From positions 5,695,501 through 5,759,500 of the forward strand of contig NZ_CP035490.1 in the NCBI RefSeq assembly GCF_004135205.1: a stretch of 64,000 bases of DNA. Reading direction: 5' to 3'. A program made the translations under genes and the position numbers. This DNA comes from Hahella sp. KA22. GTDB lineage: Bacteria > Pseudomonadota > Gammaproteobacteria > Pseudomonadales > Oleiphilaceae. Positions 17,650 through 27,681 of the stretch are shown piece after piece (the stretch's first letter is position 1; each line of letters starts with the position of its first letter). A model generated the notes under the pieces. That model was given only the letters and a program-made list of their open reading frames with translations. It made no database searches and was not told the origin of the DNA.

Positions 17650-19452
17650 TTACACCCCTCGCGTGATCGCCAGCAACGCCTCGCTGAAGCGCTTGAGCTC
17701 ATCGGAAAAATTAGAGTCGCTATCGTCGACCTGATGGGTTAACGATTCCATATAGGCCCGCACCGCTATCGCTAAATGCCCTGCCGACTCTTGGGACGCC
17801 TCCATCATGGCCGCAACCAGAGGCGAATTCAGGTTGACGTAAAGACGCCGTTCAATTTCCGCCGAAATGGCTTGCGTGTGCAACCGCGCCAGACTTAACG
17901 CCGCCGAGCCGATGCGTTTGTCCGCCTCATCCCGCTCGATTCGTTTCTTGAGCGCCACATCCTGATCGTGGATGACCAGCAACGGCACATGCGCCGGCTC
18001 AAAACGCGCGCAGGACAACGCCTCATTTTTGCGTAACAGGAGCGCCGCCAGCTTGTCGTGAATCGCTTTATCCACCGCCTCTTCGGCGAACAGCTTGGTT
18101 TCCGCATCGCTGCTACCCAGGATGTGGGCTTTCAGCTGATTCCAATGCGCATACTTCTGACAAAAGCCGGACGCGGCATAAAGATATCCCGACACCAATG
18201 GCTTCATCTGCGCCCGGAACAGCAGCTCTTCCTGGCTGTTCTTGTCCTCATTGCGGATGTAAATCACGCCGCCGCTCTGCTTGAGGTAAGCAGGAAGCGT
18301 CACGTCGCCAATCGTAGTCGGTATTTTCAGGTCATTCTGCATAACCTCAAACAAACGATCATCGCTCAGCGCCGCGCCTAAAAGCGTCTGGTTATGGCGG
18401 CTGAGAATGCGTCGCCACACGCTGCTTTCATTGGCGGCGATGGTTCGCAGACCCTCAATCAGCGTTTCGGCCAGAAAGTCGCGAATTTCATAAAAGCGTT
18501 CATCTTTCTGAATATCTTCACGGCTCGCCGTTGGCGACAGCGCTACCGACTCCACGACGCCGCCGGCGAATCCCGCCCACAACGGCAACAGTTCGCGACA
18601 TTCTCCGGTGATGAACATACTGCGCACGAACACCGAAATATTGCGGTAGTCCGAGGTGGCGTAGCCGCCGCGGTCCTGGACCCAAAGCAAGCCTTTCAGG
18701 CTCCAGGGGTTATTTTCAGGAATAGGGATAGCGCACAAAGGCTCAAAAGCGCCTTCGAAAATGGCGGCGAATTCCAGGCGTCGTTTCTTGCGCTGTAATT
18801 CGGATGTGGCGGCGTCCAATCGCCAGGGCGCCACCAGGCTGTTGACCTGCTCATCGTCATTATTCAGAAAAATGGGAACGCGCAGCAGACAACAGTAGCG
18901 TTCAATCAGCCCCTGCAGAAGGTCGCTTTCCGCCAAGTGATAAAACTCCTCCCGCAGGTGAAGCTTAACGGTAGTTCCCACCTGCGCTGGCACAGTAGCG
19001 GAAATGGCGAATTTCTTGCCGCCGGCGGTGGAGAAATACCATGTCTGCTCCGGCGTCTGGTAGGACGTTGTCCAGACCTCCACCTTCTCCGCCACGACAT
19101 AAGCGGACAAAAAGCCCAGCCCGAAATATCCCACCATATCCTCATTGTGAGAGCTATCCCGCAACACACGGGTATAGCCGGAGCCGATAGTGGCGAGGTA
19201 TTTCAGCACTTCCTCGTAGGTGAGACCGGAGCCGTTATCAGTGATGACGATCTGGTTACGGTGGCTATCCGCCTGAATGCGGATGGCGAAATCGCCGTCG
19301 CGGCCTGTCTCCAGCCGGGAACGCACGCAGGCGTCATGGGCGTTTTGAATAAGCTCCCGGATTGCGACGGCGGGAGTGGAATATAAATTGCGCCCCAGCA
19401 CCTCCAATAGTCCGTCGAGGTCAACCTGGGTTTGATGAAGTTCACTAGCCAT
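17650..19452 (-). CDS. Divergent Hsp90-family (HtpG-like) ATPase
   Basis: A 600-residue GHKL ATPase of the Hsp90 family. The Bergerat ATP site is intact: E33, N37 and D40 in AIRELIQNAHDAC; D72, G74 and G76 in ITDNGSGLTYEE; and the lid motif GYFGLGFLSAY at 108-118. The middle domain has SVFVRSMFITGECRELLPLW and SPTASREDIQKD, corresponding to the HtpG region that receives the ATP gamma phosphate. It is shorter and clearly diverged from HtpG, mainly in the C-terminal dimerisation part. The ATG at 19452 is used because the domain starts there; the ribosome site is weak. It is followed immediately by a TPR-like gene. Confidence 0.87.
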   Translation of the reverse strand: MASELHQTQVDLDGLLEVLGRNLYSTPAVAIRELIQNAHDACVRSRLETGRDGDFAIRIQADSHRNQIVITDNGSGLTYEEVLKYLATIGSGYTRVLRDSSHNEDMVGYFGLGFLSAYVVAEKVEVWTTSYQTPEQTWYFSTAGGKKFAISATVPAQVGTTVKLHLREEFYHLAESDLLQGLIERYCCLLRVPIFLNNDDEQVNSLVAPWRLDAATSELQRKKRRLEFAAIFEGAFEPLCAIPIPENNPWSLKGLLWVQDRGGYATSDYRNISVFVRSMFITGECRELLPLWAGFAGGVVESVALSPTASREDIQKDERFYEIRDFLAETLIEGLRTIAANESSVWRRILSRHNQTLLGAALSDDRLFEVMQNDLKIPTTIGDVTLPAYLKQSGGVIYIRNEDKNSQEELLFRAQMKPLVSGYLYAASGFCQKYAHWNQLKAHILGSSDAETKLFAEEAVDKAIHDKLAALLLRKNEALSCARFEPAHVPLLVIHDQDVALKKRIERDEADKRIGSAALSLARLHTQAISAEIERRLYVNLNSPLVAAMMEASQESAGHLAIAVRAYMESLTHQVDDSDSNFSDELKRFSEALLAITRGV

Positions 19453-19610
19453 GAAATAACTGCTTTTTATTAATTGAAAACGGTCAATCGAGCGACGATA
19501 TGGCGGACACAGTGCGTCAGTCGCCGCGCACGACATTAAAGATTCAGTAACTGTGTTTGATTATGGGATCACATCCATTATGAGAGTAGGTCAACTTTGC
19601 AGGGAGAACG

Positions 19611-20504
19611 CTATTTAACCGTTATTTCTCCCTGATTTAAAGGGATCGCCGTGCATAAATGTCGCGTCAGACCTTCCAGCATCTCTCCCCCCTGTCGCCA
19701 ATAATGCCAGTACAACGGCACTTTTTGCGCATAGCCTGGCTTCACTTCCACCAGACGTCCCGCCGCCACCGATTCCTGCGCCTGAATCTCCGGCATCATG
19801 CCATACCCTAGCCCAGCTTCCGACATGCGGATAAATCCTTCTGAAGAGGGGCATAAGTGAAAGGGAAACGCACCTTGATAACCCAGGCTCTGCAGCAGGC
19901 GATGCTGCAATTGATCGTCAGGCCCGAAATTAATGACCGGCGCAATCGCCAACGCGTCAGCGGTCAGCCCCAACGGGAAATAACGGGACATAAAACCAGG
20001 GCTGGCGTAGGCGCGATAAACCAAGGTTCCCAGATAAACGCAACGGGAACCCTGCACCGCCTGCTCCGCGCTGCACACACATCCCGCCACGTCGCCATCG
20101 CGCATCCGTTTGAGTCCGATATCCTGATCTTCAATCACCAGATCCAATAGTACGCCTTCGCGCTGGCAATAATCCCCCATTACCGGGAACCACCAAGTGG
20201 CGAGGCTGTCCGCATTAATAGCGATGCGCAGGCGTAGCGCCTCCGCTCCCAGCGTCGGCACGTCCAGTAACAGATCATGCTCCAGTAGACGCACCTGCTG
20301 CACATGATTGAGAAGGCGTTTTCCCAGATCGGTAGGCGCGAGTCCCGGGGAGCGGACCAGTACAGGTTGTCCTAACCTCGCTTCCAGCAGTTTGATGCGC
20401 TGTGAAATTGCGGACTGGGAAATCCCCAACAAGGCGGCGCCCTTCTCAAAGCCCTGACCTTCCACTATCGCCGCCAGCGCCTGCAATAATTTGTAATCCA
20501 GCAT
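19611..20504 (-). CDS. argP: LysR-family regulator ArgP (IciA)
   Basis: A 297-residue LysR regulator, the same length as E. coli ArgP. The helix-turn-helix reads GFEKGAALLGISQSAISQRI, and the ArgP-type start MLDYKLLQALAAIVEGQGFE fixes the ATG at 20504. In E. coli, ArgP senses lysine and arginine and activates the arginine exporter argO. Here it is divergent from an argO-like gene, with 170 bases between, exactly the expected arrangement. The intergenic region presumably holds the operator; no palindrome could be picked out with confidence. Confidence 0.9.
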   Translation of the reverse strand: MLDYKLLQALAAIVEGQGFEKGAALLGISQSAISQRIKLLEARLGQPVLVRSPGLAPTDLGKRLLNHVQQVRLLEHDLLLDVPTLGAEALRLRIAINADSLATWWFPVMGDYCQREGVLLDLVIEDQDIGLKRMRDGDVAGCVCSAEQAVQGSRCVYLGTLVYRAYASPGFMSRYFPLGLTADALAIAPVINFGPDDQLQHRLLQSLGYQGAFPFHLCPSSEGFIRMSEAGLGYGMMPEIQAQESVAAGRLVEVKPGYAQKVPLYWHYWRQGGEMLEGLTRHLCTAIPLNQGEITVK

Positions 20505-20674
20505 AATCAGTTTTTCTAATGAGAGGTTAGGATTATTTGTTTTATTAATATTTAGAAACACCCTAATCTTCAACACAGACAAACGCAAGGCGCCTGCGAC
20601 AACCTGAACCACAACCATGCTTATGACGATAAACGTACATGAGCGCTCACACATAACAAAAGGGTGTTAACTGC

Positions 20675-21280
20675 ATGTGGCAGAGCTATTTCAACGGGTT
20701 TAGCCTTTCCTTGGGAATTATCGTGGCGATAGGCGCACAGAACGCATTCGTATTGGCGCAAAGCCTGAAGCGAGAGCATCACTTTCCCGTCGCCGCCATT
20801 TGCGCGCTGGCGGACCTGGTGCTGATCGCCGCCGGCGTATTCGGCATGGCGGCGTTACTGAGGGAATTCCCCCAAATTGCGGAATGGGCGCGTTGGGGTG
20901 GCGTGGTATTTCTCACCGCTTACGGCGCCTTTTCCGTCAAACGAGCGCTCTATCCAGGCCCAGGATTGGAAGCGGAAGGCGCGGTCAAACGTAACCTCGG
21001 CATTGTCGTAGCGACCACCCTGGCTGTTACGCTCCTCAATCCACATGTCTACCTGGACACGCTTTTCCTGATCGGCTCAGTGGGCGCTCAGCAGTCCGCC
21101 CCCGCCGCTTATGCAGCCGGCGCCGCCTCCGCCTCGATCATCTGGTTCTTTGGTCTGGCTATCGCCGCCGCCGCGCTGTCGCCCTGGCTGTCGCGGCCTT
21201 CATTCTGGCGACTGGTGGATGGGCTGATCGCAGTGCTGATGTGGCGTATCGCCTGGGGATTATTTCAGAACGGCGCGTAA
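20675..21280 (+). CDS. argO: LysE/ArgO-family amino acid exporter
   Basis: A 201-residue inner-membrane protein with six hydrophobic segments. It has the family start FNGFSLSLGIIVAIGAQNAF, the conserved GAQNAFVL motif, and the internal LNPHVYLDTLFLIGSVG. LysE/ArgO proteins export lysine or arginine by proton antiport. The divergent ArgP-type regulator supports the basic amino acid exporter role. A strong terminator overlaps its stop codon. Confidence 0.92.
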   Translation: MWQSYFNGFSLSLGIIVAIGAQNAFVLAQSLKREHHFPVAAICALADLVLIAAGVFGMAALLREFPQIAEWARWGGVVFLTAYGAFSVKRALYPGPGLEAEGAVKRNLGIVVATTLAVTLLNPHVYLDTLFLIGSVGAQQSAPAAYAAGAASASIIWFFGLAIAAAALSPWLSRPSFWRLVDGLIAVLMWRIAWGLFQNGA

Positions 21281-21293
21281 TGCGCCGTTTTTT
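21269..21293 (+). terminator. Intrinsic terminator overlapping the argO stop codon
   Basis: AACGGCGC and GCGCCGTT form the stem, the TAA stop is in the loop, and six T residues follow. The 3' untranslated region is therefore almost absent. Confidence 0.85.
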
Positions 21294-22239
21294 ATGCGCG
21301 GCGGGAAATAATTTCGGCAAGAATCGAAATCGCAATCTCCGGCGGCGATTTACCACCGAGATTCAGTCCAATGGGCCCCTTGACGCGATCAATCTCCTTT
21401 GCGCCGACGCCTTCCGCCGCCAGCTGCTCGCACCGCAAAGCCTGTGTCCTCATGCTCCCCAAAGCGCCAATATAGAAGCAGTCCGTGCGCAGCAGGTTGC
21501 GTAATATGGGTAGCTCCCATTCATGGTCATGGAACAACAGCGCCGCAGCCGTCCAGGCGTCGCTCCAAGCCTCCTCGAAATGGTCCGGCGCATGCAATCT
21601 GGTTACGCCGGGCGGGGTATATCCAGACGCGTCTCCCGGAGAGACCGCCACTACTTCGTATCCCATCGCAGGCGTCAGCATCAACAGCTGTCGAAATATC
21701 TCTCCCCGCCCAAACGCCAACAGGCGAGTGGCGGGATTGTAGACTCTGACAAAGCGATCGCCACTCACATGAGAATCGGAAGCCTGCGTTCCTGAGCAGA
21801 CTTCAAGTTGCAGGTGCGCGCCATCGCCGTTGGCTGCGCACTCCAAATCCATGCACAACAACGCCGGTTGACGTTTTAGTTGCCGATCTCGCATAGCGAA
21901 CAACAAGTCAGCGCCCACATTAACGTCAATCAGCACATCGATCCCGGAGCCACAAGGCAGCCGAATATCGAAGAAAGGAGAGTCTTTACCGTAACGCAGC
22001 TTGCGATTGCGTCCGTCCGCCAAAGCAGCGACCGCTTCATGGGTTAACGCCGCTTCAACGCAGCCTCCTGAAATCAATCCTACCGCCACCCCATCTTCAC
22101 GCACCGCCATTTGGCTCCCCAGCGGGCGCGGCGAAGAACCGTCGACGCCCACCAGAGTTATCAACGCCACCCTGGCGCCCTGAGCCAGCCAGGCGCAGGC
22201 CGCAGGGATCACGTTTTCCACAAACATCGGCGCGCTCAT
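21292..22239 (-). CDS. XdhC/CoxI-family molybdenum cofactor insertion protein
   Basis: A 315-residue cytosolic protein. The N-terminal XdhC domain shows ALITLVGVDGSSPRPLGSQM and GLISGGCVEAAL. The C-terminal Rossmann-like domain has ALLFHDHEWELPIL and YIGALGSMRTQALR. XdhC binds and sulfurates molybdenum cofactor and hands it to xanthine-dehydrogenase-type enzymes. The ATG at 22239 is one base before the stop codon of iorB, so it is translationally coupled to the enzyme it probably matures. Confidence 0.9.
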   Translation of the reverse strand: MSAPMFVENVIPAACAWLAQGARVALITLVGVDGSSPRPLGSQMAVREDGVAVGLISGGCVEAALTHEAVAALADGRNRKLRYGKDSPFFDIRLPCGSGIDVLIDVNVGADLLFAMRDRQLKRQPALLCMDLECAANGDGAHLQLEVCSGTQASDSHVSGDRFVRVYNPATRLLAFGRGEIFRQLLMLTPAMGYEVVAVSPGDASGYTPPGVTRLHAPDHFEEAWSDAWTAAALLFHDHEWELPILRNLLRTDCFYIGALGSMRTQALRCEQLAAEGVGAKEIDRVKGPIGLNLGGKSPPEIAISILAEIISRRA

Positions 22240-22240
22240 A

Positions 22241-24427
22241 TCAGGCGAACAGATTTCTGAATGGAAGGCTGCGAGGGATTTCTCCTGTCGCGGCGAACAA
22301 CGCATTGGCCACCGCCGGGGCTGCAACTGGCGTACCCGGCTCGCCAACGCCGGTGGGCGGCTCCGCCGAAGGCACGATATGCACTTCCACATCCGGCATT
22401 TGATTCATACGCAGCACTTGATAGTCATGGAAGTTGGATTGCTTGACTGCGCCATCCTCCAGAGTAATCTCACTCACTAGCGCCGGTGACAGCCCGTAAC
22501 CTATACCTCCCTCCATTTGCGCCCGGATAATGTCGGGGTTGATGGCGAGCCCACAGTCCACCGCACAGGTAATTTTCACGATACGGAAGCGATTGTCGTC
22601 CACCGCCTCAATCTCCGCTACCTGGGCCACATAGGAATTAAAGGACTCGTGCACCGCCACGCCGCGAAAGCGCCCCTTGGGCAATGGCTTATCCCAGCCG
22701 GCCTTTTCCGCCGCCAGCTTCAGTACACCCTGATGACGCGGATGGCCTTCCAGAAGCTTCATACGATAGGCGACCGGATCTTTACCGGCTGATTTGGCCA
22801 GCTCATCGATAAAGGTTTCTGTCGAATAAGCCGTGTGGGTCGACCCAACGGAACGCCACCACAGGATGGGTACGCCCTCCTTGATCGTATGCAAATCCAC
22901 CTGCAAGTTGGCGATGTGGTATGGCAAATTAGAGGCGCCTTCCACAGACGTAGGGTCAATTCCGTCTTTCATCATGCCTTCAAAGCCCGTGCCGGAGATA
23001 ATCGACTGGCCCACTATGCGATGACGCCAGGCTGACGGATAACCGTCCGCACCCAAGGTCGCGGATATCTGATGCACATACATGGGGCGGTAGTACCAGC
23101 CACGCATATCATCTTCGCGAGTCCACACCAACTTGATCGGAACGGATTCCGAATAGGCTTTGGCGATTTGCGTGGCTTCAACGATGTAATCAGAGTGCGA
23201 GTTAGCGCGACGACCAAAACTGCCTCCCGCCAACAACATGTTGATCTTCACGTTCTCCATCGGCACGCCCAGGATCTGTGAGACCTGCATCTGGTCCCCT
23301 GTCTGAAACTGGCAGCCATACCAGAGTTCAGCGCCATTCTCTTTCTTTTGAATCACGCAATTCATCGGCTCCATCGCCGCGTGGGCCAGAAAGGGAAACT
23401 CATAGATGGCGTCCAACTGCTTTTCCGCCGCAGCGTATGCGGCGTCGAAGTCGCCATTGCGCACGACGGGCGTCCCCGGCTTATTCAACTCTTCGCGGTA
23501 TTCCTTGAGAATAGCCGCTGAGCTTTTGCGAAACGCAGCGCTGTCATCCCACTCCACTTTGAGAGCGTCGCGGCCTTTTTTCGCTGACCAGAAGTCCTGC
23601 GCCAATACCGCCACGCCGGCGGGTATCTGCATAACCGACACGACGCCGGGCACTTTCCGCGCAGCGGAATCGTCCATGGATTTAACCTTACCGCCCACTT
23701 TGGGGGCATGGGCGATCAATGCCGTCAGCATGCCTGGGAGTTGCACATCCTGGGTAAAAATCGCCGTCCCGTTGGTTTTACCTGGATCTTTACGCACCAG
23801 CTTCTTGCCAATCAGGCGAAAATCTTTGGGATCCTTCAAGGTCGCCGTTTCCGGCACTGGCTGCATGGCCGCCAGTTCCGCCAGATCTCCGAAGCTGGCT
23901 TGCCTGGATGTCCCATCGTGGCTCACTCTGCCGGATTCGACTTTGATCTCCGCAGCAGGAACCTTCCACAAGGTCGCCGCCGCAGCGACTAGCATTGCTT
24001 TGGCTTTAGCGCCCGCTTCCCGCATCTGCTGGTAGGAATTCGCCATGGCGGTGCTGCCGCCGGTGCCCTGGAATGGTCCCCAGAACAGGTTGTTATAGCG
24101 CTTGGCGTCCGCCTCCGCTCCTTCAACGACGACCTGGGACCAGTCCGCATCCAATTCTTCCGCCAGCAAGGTTGCAAGACCCGTGTAGGTTCCCTGCCCC
24201 ATCTCAATGTGCTTGCTGATAACGTACACTTTGTTATCTGGGCTGATGCGCACGAATGCGTTGGGAGCGAAGTCCTGGCTAGCCGCCTCGCCTGCGGTTT
24301 TCCCCGGACCGGATTCCGCTGCGCCAGCCAAAGAAGGCAGCGATAGCGCCAACGTCAGCCCCGCTCCGCCCAGAGTGGATTTGCTGATAAAGGAACGACG
24401 GCTCAGACTGGGATTCATAGTTTTCAT
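22241..24427 (-). CDS. iorB: Isoquinoline 1-oxidoreductase-type large subunit (molybdopterin-binding), Tat-exported
   Basis: A 728-residue molybdenum hydroxylase large subunit of the IorB group. The N terminus has a twin-arginine signal (SRRSFISKSTLGGAGLTLAL), so the folded, cofactor-loaded enzyme should be exported to the periplasm. Family segments include SKHIEMGQGTYTGLATLLAE, GPFQGTGGSTAMANSY, MLLAGGSFGRRANSHSDY and VGEPGTPVAAPAVANALF near the C terminus. Such enzymes oxidise N-heterocycles or aldehydes, passing electrons to the Fe-S subunit. The exact substrate is not evident. It is between iorA (nine bases upstream) and xdhC. Confidence 0.9.
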   Translation of the reverse strand: MKTMNPSLSRRSFISKSTLGGAGLTLALSLPSLAGAAESGPGKTAGEAASQDFAPNAFVRISPDNKVYVISKHIEMGQGTYTGLATLLAEELDADWSQVVVEGAEADAKRYNNLFWGPFQGTGGSTAMANSYQQMREAGAKAKAMLVAAAATLWKVPAAEIKVESGRVSHDGTSRQASFGDLAELAAMQPVPETATLKDPKDFRLIGKKLVRKDPGKTNGTAIFTQDVQLPGMLTALIAHAPKVGGKVKSMDDSAARKVPGVVSVMQIPAGVAVLAQDFWSAKKGRDALKVEWDDSAAFRKSSAAILKEYREELNKPGTPVVRNGDFDAAYAAAEKQLDAIYEFPFLAHAAMEPMNCVIQKKENGAELWYGCQFQTGDQMQVSQILGVPMENVKINMLLAGGSFGRRANSHSDYIVEATQIAKAYSESVPIKLVWTREDDMRGWYYRPMYVHQISATLGADGYPSAWRHRIVGQSIISGTGFEGMMKDGIDPTSVEGASNLPYHIANLQVDLHTIKEGVPILWWRSVGSTHTAYSTETFIDELAKSAGKDPVAYRMKLLEGHPRHQGVLKLAAEKAGWDKPLPKGRFRGVAVHESFNSYVAQVAEIEAVDDNRFRIVKITCAVDCGLAINPDIIRAQMEGGIGYGLSPALVSEITLEDGAVKQSNFHDYQVLRMNQMPDVEVHIVPSAEPPTGVGEPGTPVAAPAVANALFAATGEIPRSLPFRNLFA

Positions 24428-24436
24428 AGAGCCTCC

Positions 24437-24895
24437 TTACGCTATTTTTTCCGCTGCGGACTTGATCGCAGCGCGAATGCGGACATAGGTGGAGCAACGG
24501 CAGATATTGCCTGACATAAAGCTGTCGATATCACTGTCGCTGGGCTTGGGATTGCTTTGCAAAAGCGCCACCGCAGACATGATCTGCCCAGACTGACAGT
24601 ATCCACACTGTACGACCGCCTCGTCTTCCCAGCTTTCCTGCACCGCCTTGGCGACTTTCGACTCCAGCCCCTCTATTGTGGTGATAGACTGCCCCTGAAC
24701 GGAGCCAACCGGCGTCACGCAGGAACGAATCGCAGAACCATTCATATGCACCGTACAGGCGCCGCATTGCGCCATGCCGCATCCAAACTTGGTTCCAGTC
24801 AGATGCAGATGATCCCGAATCGCCCACAACAAAGGCGTATCCTCAGGCACATCCAGCGAGCGCTTTTCTCCATTAATAGTCAGTTCGATTCCCAT
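24437..24895 (-). CDS. iorA: Isoquinoline 1-oxidoreductase-type 2Fe-2S subunit
   Basis: A 152-residue two-cluster ferredoxin-like subunit. The plant-type 2Fe-2S cluster is bound by [11 protein letters not shown] plus a later cysteine in IRSC. The C-terminal helical domain carries the second cluster with [10 protein letters not shown] and [11 protein letters not shown]. The length is typical of IorA. It relays electrons from the molybdenum site of IorB. The ATG at 24895 is chosen over a GTG four codons upstream. It is the first gene of the iorA-iorB-xdhC operon. Confidence 0.93.
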   Translation of the reverse strand: MGIELTINGEKRSLDVPEDTPLLWAIRDHLHLTGTKFGCGMAQCGACTVHMNGSAIRSCVTPVGSVQGQSITTIEGLESKVAKAVQESWEDEAVVQCGYCQSGQIMSAVALLQSNPKPSDSDIDSFMSGNICRCSTYVRIRAAIKSAAEKIA

Positions 24896-25106
24896 AATCG
24901 CCCCCACAGAGTATTCGTTGATTCTTTATATCCCTGACCCGGGATGTGGTTGATAGGCATACACAGCTCAGTAAAGTGTAGTCCTTGTCAGACAAGAGCA
25001 ACTACATCATTCCTGCGGGAGACTTGCCTAATACTGCGGAATTGGGGGAAAAGAAAGAAGTAGAAAGGGGCGGAAAAGAACTTCCCGCCCGAAGAAAAAT
25101 TTAACG

Positions 25107-27389
25107 TTAATCAGTCACAACAGGAACGTAGACATTTATTTCAATGCGTTCGTCTGACTTTGTCACAACCGTATAATCGCCTTCGCCACCAAACACCGCG
25201 ACTGGAGCGCCTTCATATTCCTGTTCTGCAACCTTCTCGAAAGCAGAGTTCAATTCCGTCAAGAGTGTCCCGCCACCTTCTTTCTCCGACACAGCCAGAA
25301 GGCCGCTGCTTTTCGTCCAAGTAGCGCCTTTTAACGAACTCAGAGGCAAGCTAACGGCATTGGTCAGCTGACGCCCCACCTCCTCAAAGCTGTATACAGC
25401 CCTATCGATAAGCAACAGATCTTTGAATGGGTTGTACGCTAAAAAGCCGGCTGATACCGGAGCATCGACTTGGGCGATGTAATCCAAATCTCTAGGGCTG
25501 GAAAATGAAATCATGAGTTCAGGAAAGTCGTGCGAGAAAAAGTATAAGGCATCGTCTTTTCCCGAAGCATACCAACCATTCAATGCCGGCGGTACACTGG
25601 CCTCAGACAGAATGCGGCCAGTGTTGTCGTACAACCAGGCGCCTTCCGACATTGGAGACGCCATGACGATAACAGCATTTCCTCCGGCTATTATAGTGGT
25701 GGGATTGCCGACCATGTATGCAAAAAAGCGATTCTCATTTTCCTCATCGAAGTATCTGACTTCTCCATTCTTGTACAGAACGTAGAGACGCTTAACGCTA
25801 TCGGAATAACTCATATCAACGACAGGCTGACTTAAACGCCATGGATTTTTATATCCATGGTCGACAGCGGACCAACGATAGATGGCGTTGCGATCGCTAT
25901 TCAGAGCAAACACATCCCCTTGCCGATTACCCTGAACGATCGTCGCAACAACCTCAGAATGCATTCTCGCGATATCACACAGACTGACGTCCATGGGCGA
26001 GCCATGCTCAATCAGAGCGCATGACGAATCATTGGGATAGTCGTCCAGGGACAATCCTGTCGTCGTATCAGCATCGGTGAAGCCGAGGTTCCATTCATCG
26101 GGATAACCGTCGTTATCAGAGTCTTTAGAGGCGGAGATGTCCGCTGGAAAAGCATCGTCACGATTTGGTACGCCGTCGCCATCATCGTCCAGACGGATAT
26201 CGTAGCTATAAATAGATGTTTCACCGTCATCTTCAACCACAAGCGCCGCTTGATTTCCGGCGTCAACCAACGCCTTTGCAACTCCCGGGTATATCCGGTA
26301 ATCCACCACCTGACGAGTATCGTCCCATCTAATGAGATAGGTTTTTCCCTCATGAATGTAGGTCGCCAGAATATGTCCTTCAAGCCAGAGAGTCTGCTTA
26401 TATTTGTACTCCCCAAACCCGAAGGCATCAGGATCAGTAAAAGGACTTCTAAGCTTAGTTAGGGCGGAGTCTCCGTCTAAGTCATGAATTTGGGCTCGCA
26501 GATCAACCAGCGCTCCCCCGTTAGGACTCAACGAAAAATCTCCGTCTTCCAGGCACCTCGCCAACTCTGAGGAGTGCTCAATTGTCGCGGCATCCTTGTT
26601 GTAGCGTCTCCAATAGAGGCCGCCTTTAGTCACATAACCACCTGATCCGCAGAAATAGTATTCCGTGCCCGGAAATGTCTGGTAACCAAAGAAATAAAGA
26701 CGGCCAGTCTCAGAATTCCATTGCAGAGTGTATAGCTGATCATCAATAGAAGTACTGCTCTTAACTTGCCCGACTGCGTCCAATAAATAGAGAACATCGG
26801 GGCTGTAAGGATCACTGTCACCTGGGACCACAACCCACAAATCGTCGCCGGCCGCGACAAGTTTAATGATATTAAGACCAGGCTTAGCGAAAGGGCGTTC
26901 TGTTTTATCTTTAGTAATATCGATCGCCGTAATTTCGCCGTTCTGATGCCCTAAAAGCAGGCGTTCATGCGATGCGGAATATTCAAGATCGGATATTGGA
27001 TTTAACAGCGTAATAGGATTGATATAGCGCTGGGTAGTCAGGTCCCATCTATATATCTTGCTTGCATCCTCACTACTCAGGACATACAAAAGACCGGAAG
27101 GCCCCGCCTTAAACCTATCGGGAGAGCTTGCCGGCTCCCAATCTTTCGTTCGGCAATCTTCAGATAGATCAGCTTGTGTCCCGACAGGGGCGTCACAGGG
27201 GTTAGATGGATTGGAGGGATTAGATGGATTGCTCGTGTCGCCAGAATTATCTCCTTGCCCCCCTCCAGTTTCCACGCTTTCGCTATTGCTGTTATCGGTA
27301 GCAGAAGTTCCGCCACCGCCACCGCAACCAGGCAAACAAATAAGCGCTCCCAAGAGCAACAAAACAGACAAATAACGAGGCAGCATCAT
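25107..27389 (-). CDS. Surface lipoprotein with propeller-like repeats and calcium-type loops
   Basis: A 760-residue lipoprotein with lipobox LPGC (Cys22) followed by glycines and a low-complexity linker (repeated SNP). The body alternates segments resembling beta-propeller blades (ASKIYRWDLTTQRYINPITL and, 400 residues later, RNAIYRWSAVDHGYKNPWRL). These suggest two duplicated propellers. Between them is a D-rich stretch, DDDGDGVPNRDDAFP and DSDNDGYPDEW, of the thrombospondin type 3 calcium-binding kind. It is probably tethered to the outer membrane. Base composition is more AT-rich than neighbours. The function is unknown. Confidence 0.75.
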   Translation of the reverse strand: MMLPRYLSVLLLLGALICLPGCGGGGGTSATDNSNSESVETGGGQGDNSGDTSNPSNPSNPSNPCDAPVGTQADLSEDCRTKDWEPASSPDRFKAGPSGLLYVLSSEDASKIYRWDLTTQRYINPITLLNPISDLEYSASHERLLLGHQNGEITAIDITKDKTERPFAKPGLNIIKLVAAGDDLWVVVPGDSDPYSPDVLYLLDAVGQVKSSTSIDDQLYTLQWNSETGRLYFFGYQTFPGTEYYFCGSGGYVTKGGLYWRRYNKDAATIEHSSELARCLEDGDFSLSPNGGALVDLRAQIHDLDGDSALTKLRSPFTDPDAFGFGEYKYKQTLWLEGHILATYIHEGKTYLIRWDDTRQVVDYRIYPGVAKALVDAGNQAALVVEDDGETSIYSYDIRLDDDGDGVPNRDDAFPADISASKDSDNDGYPDEWNLGFTDADTTTGLSLDDYPNDSSCALIEHGSPMDVSLCDIARMHSEVVATIVQGNRQGDVFALNSDRNAIYRWSAVDHGYKNPWRLSQPVVDMSYSDSVKRLYVLYKNGEVRYFDEENENRFFAYMVGNPTTIIAGGNAVIVMASPMSEGAWLYDNTGRILSEASVPPALNGWYASGKDDALYFFSHDFPELMISFSSPRDLDYIAQVDAPVSAGFLAYNPFKDLLLIDRAVYSFEEVGRQLTNAVSLPLSSLKGATWTKSSGLLAVSEKEGGGTLLTELNSAFEKVAEQEYEGAPVAVFGGEGDYTVVTKSDERIEINVYVPVVTD

Positions 27390-27681
27390 AACTTTACTCT
27401 AACTTCCACAGACTACATTTGAATAAAAAGCGCGCGATTCTAGCATGCAGTGTACTAAGTAGACAGTGGAAACAAGACAGTTCATCACAACAAAATGATC
27501 GCCTTAACATACGGGTCACGGCGTTTGCGCCAGCTAAAGTTTGCAACTATTTTAAATCAAAGCCTTTTTCCCCGTTTCTGCTTTACGGCGATTAAGAAAG
27601 AGGATTTAATTCCGTCCCTGACAACTTGTCCTTTTTATCAGACCTCTTCAGCACTTCAGAATTTCATACAGGAAGGGATGA

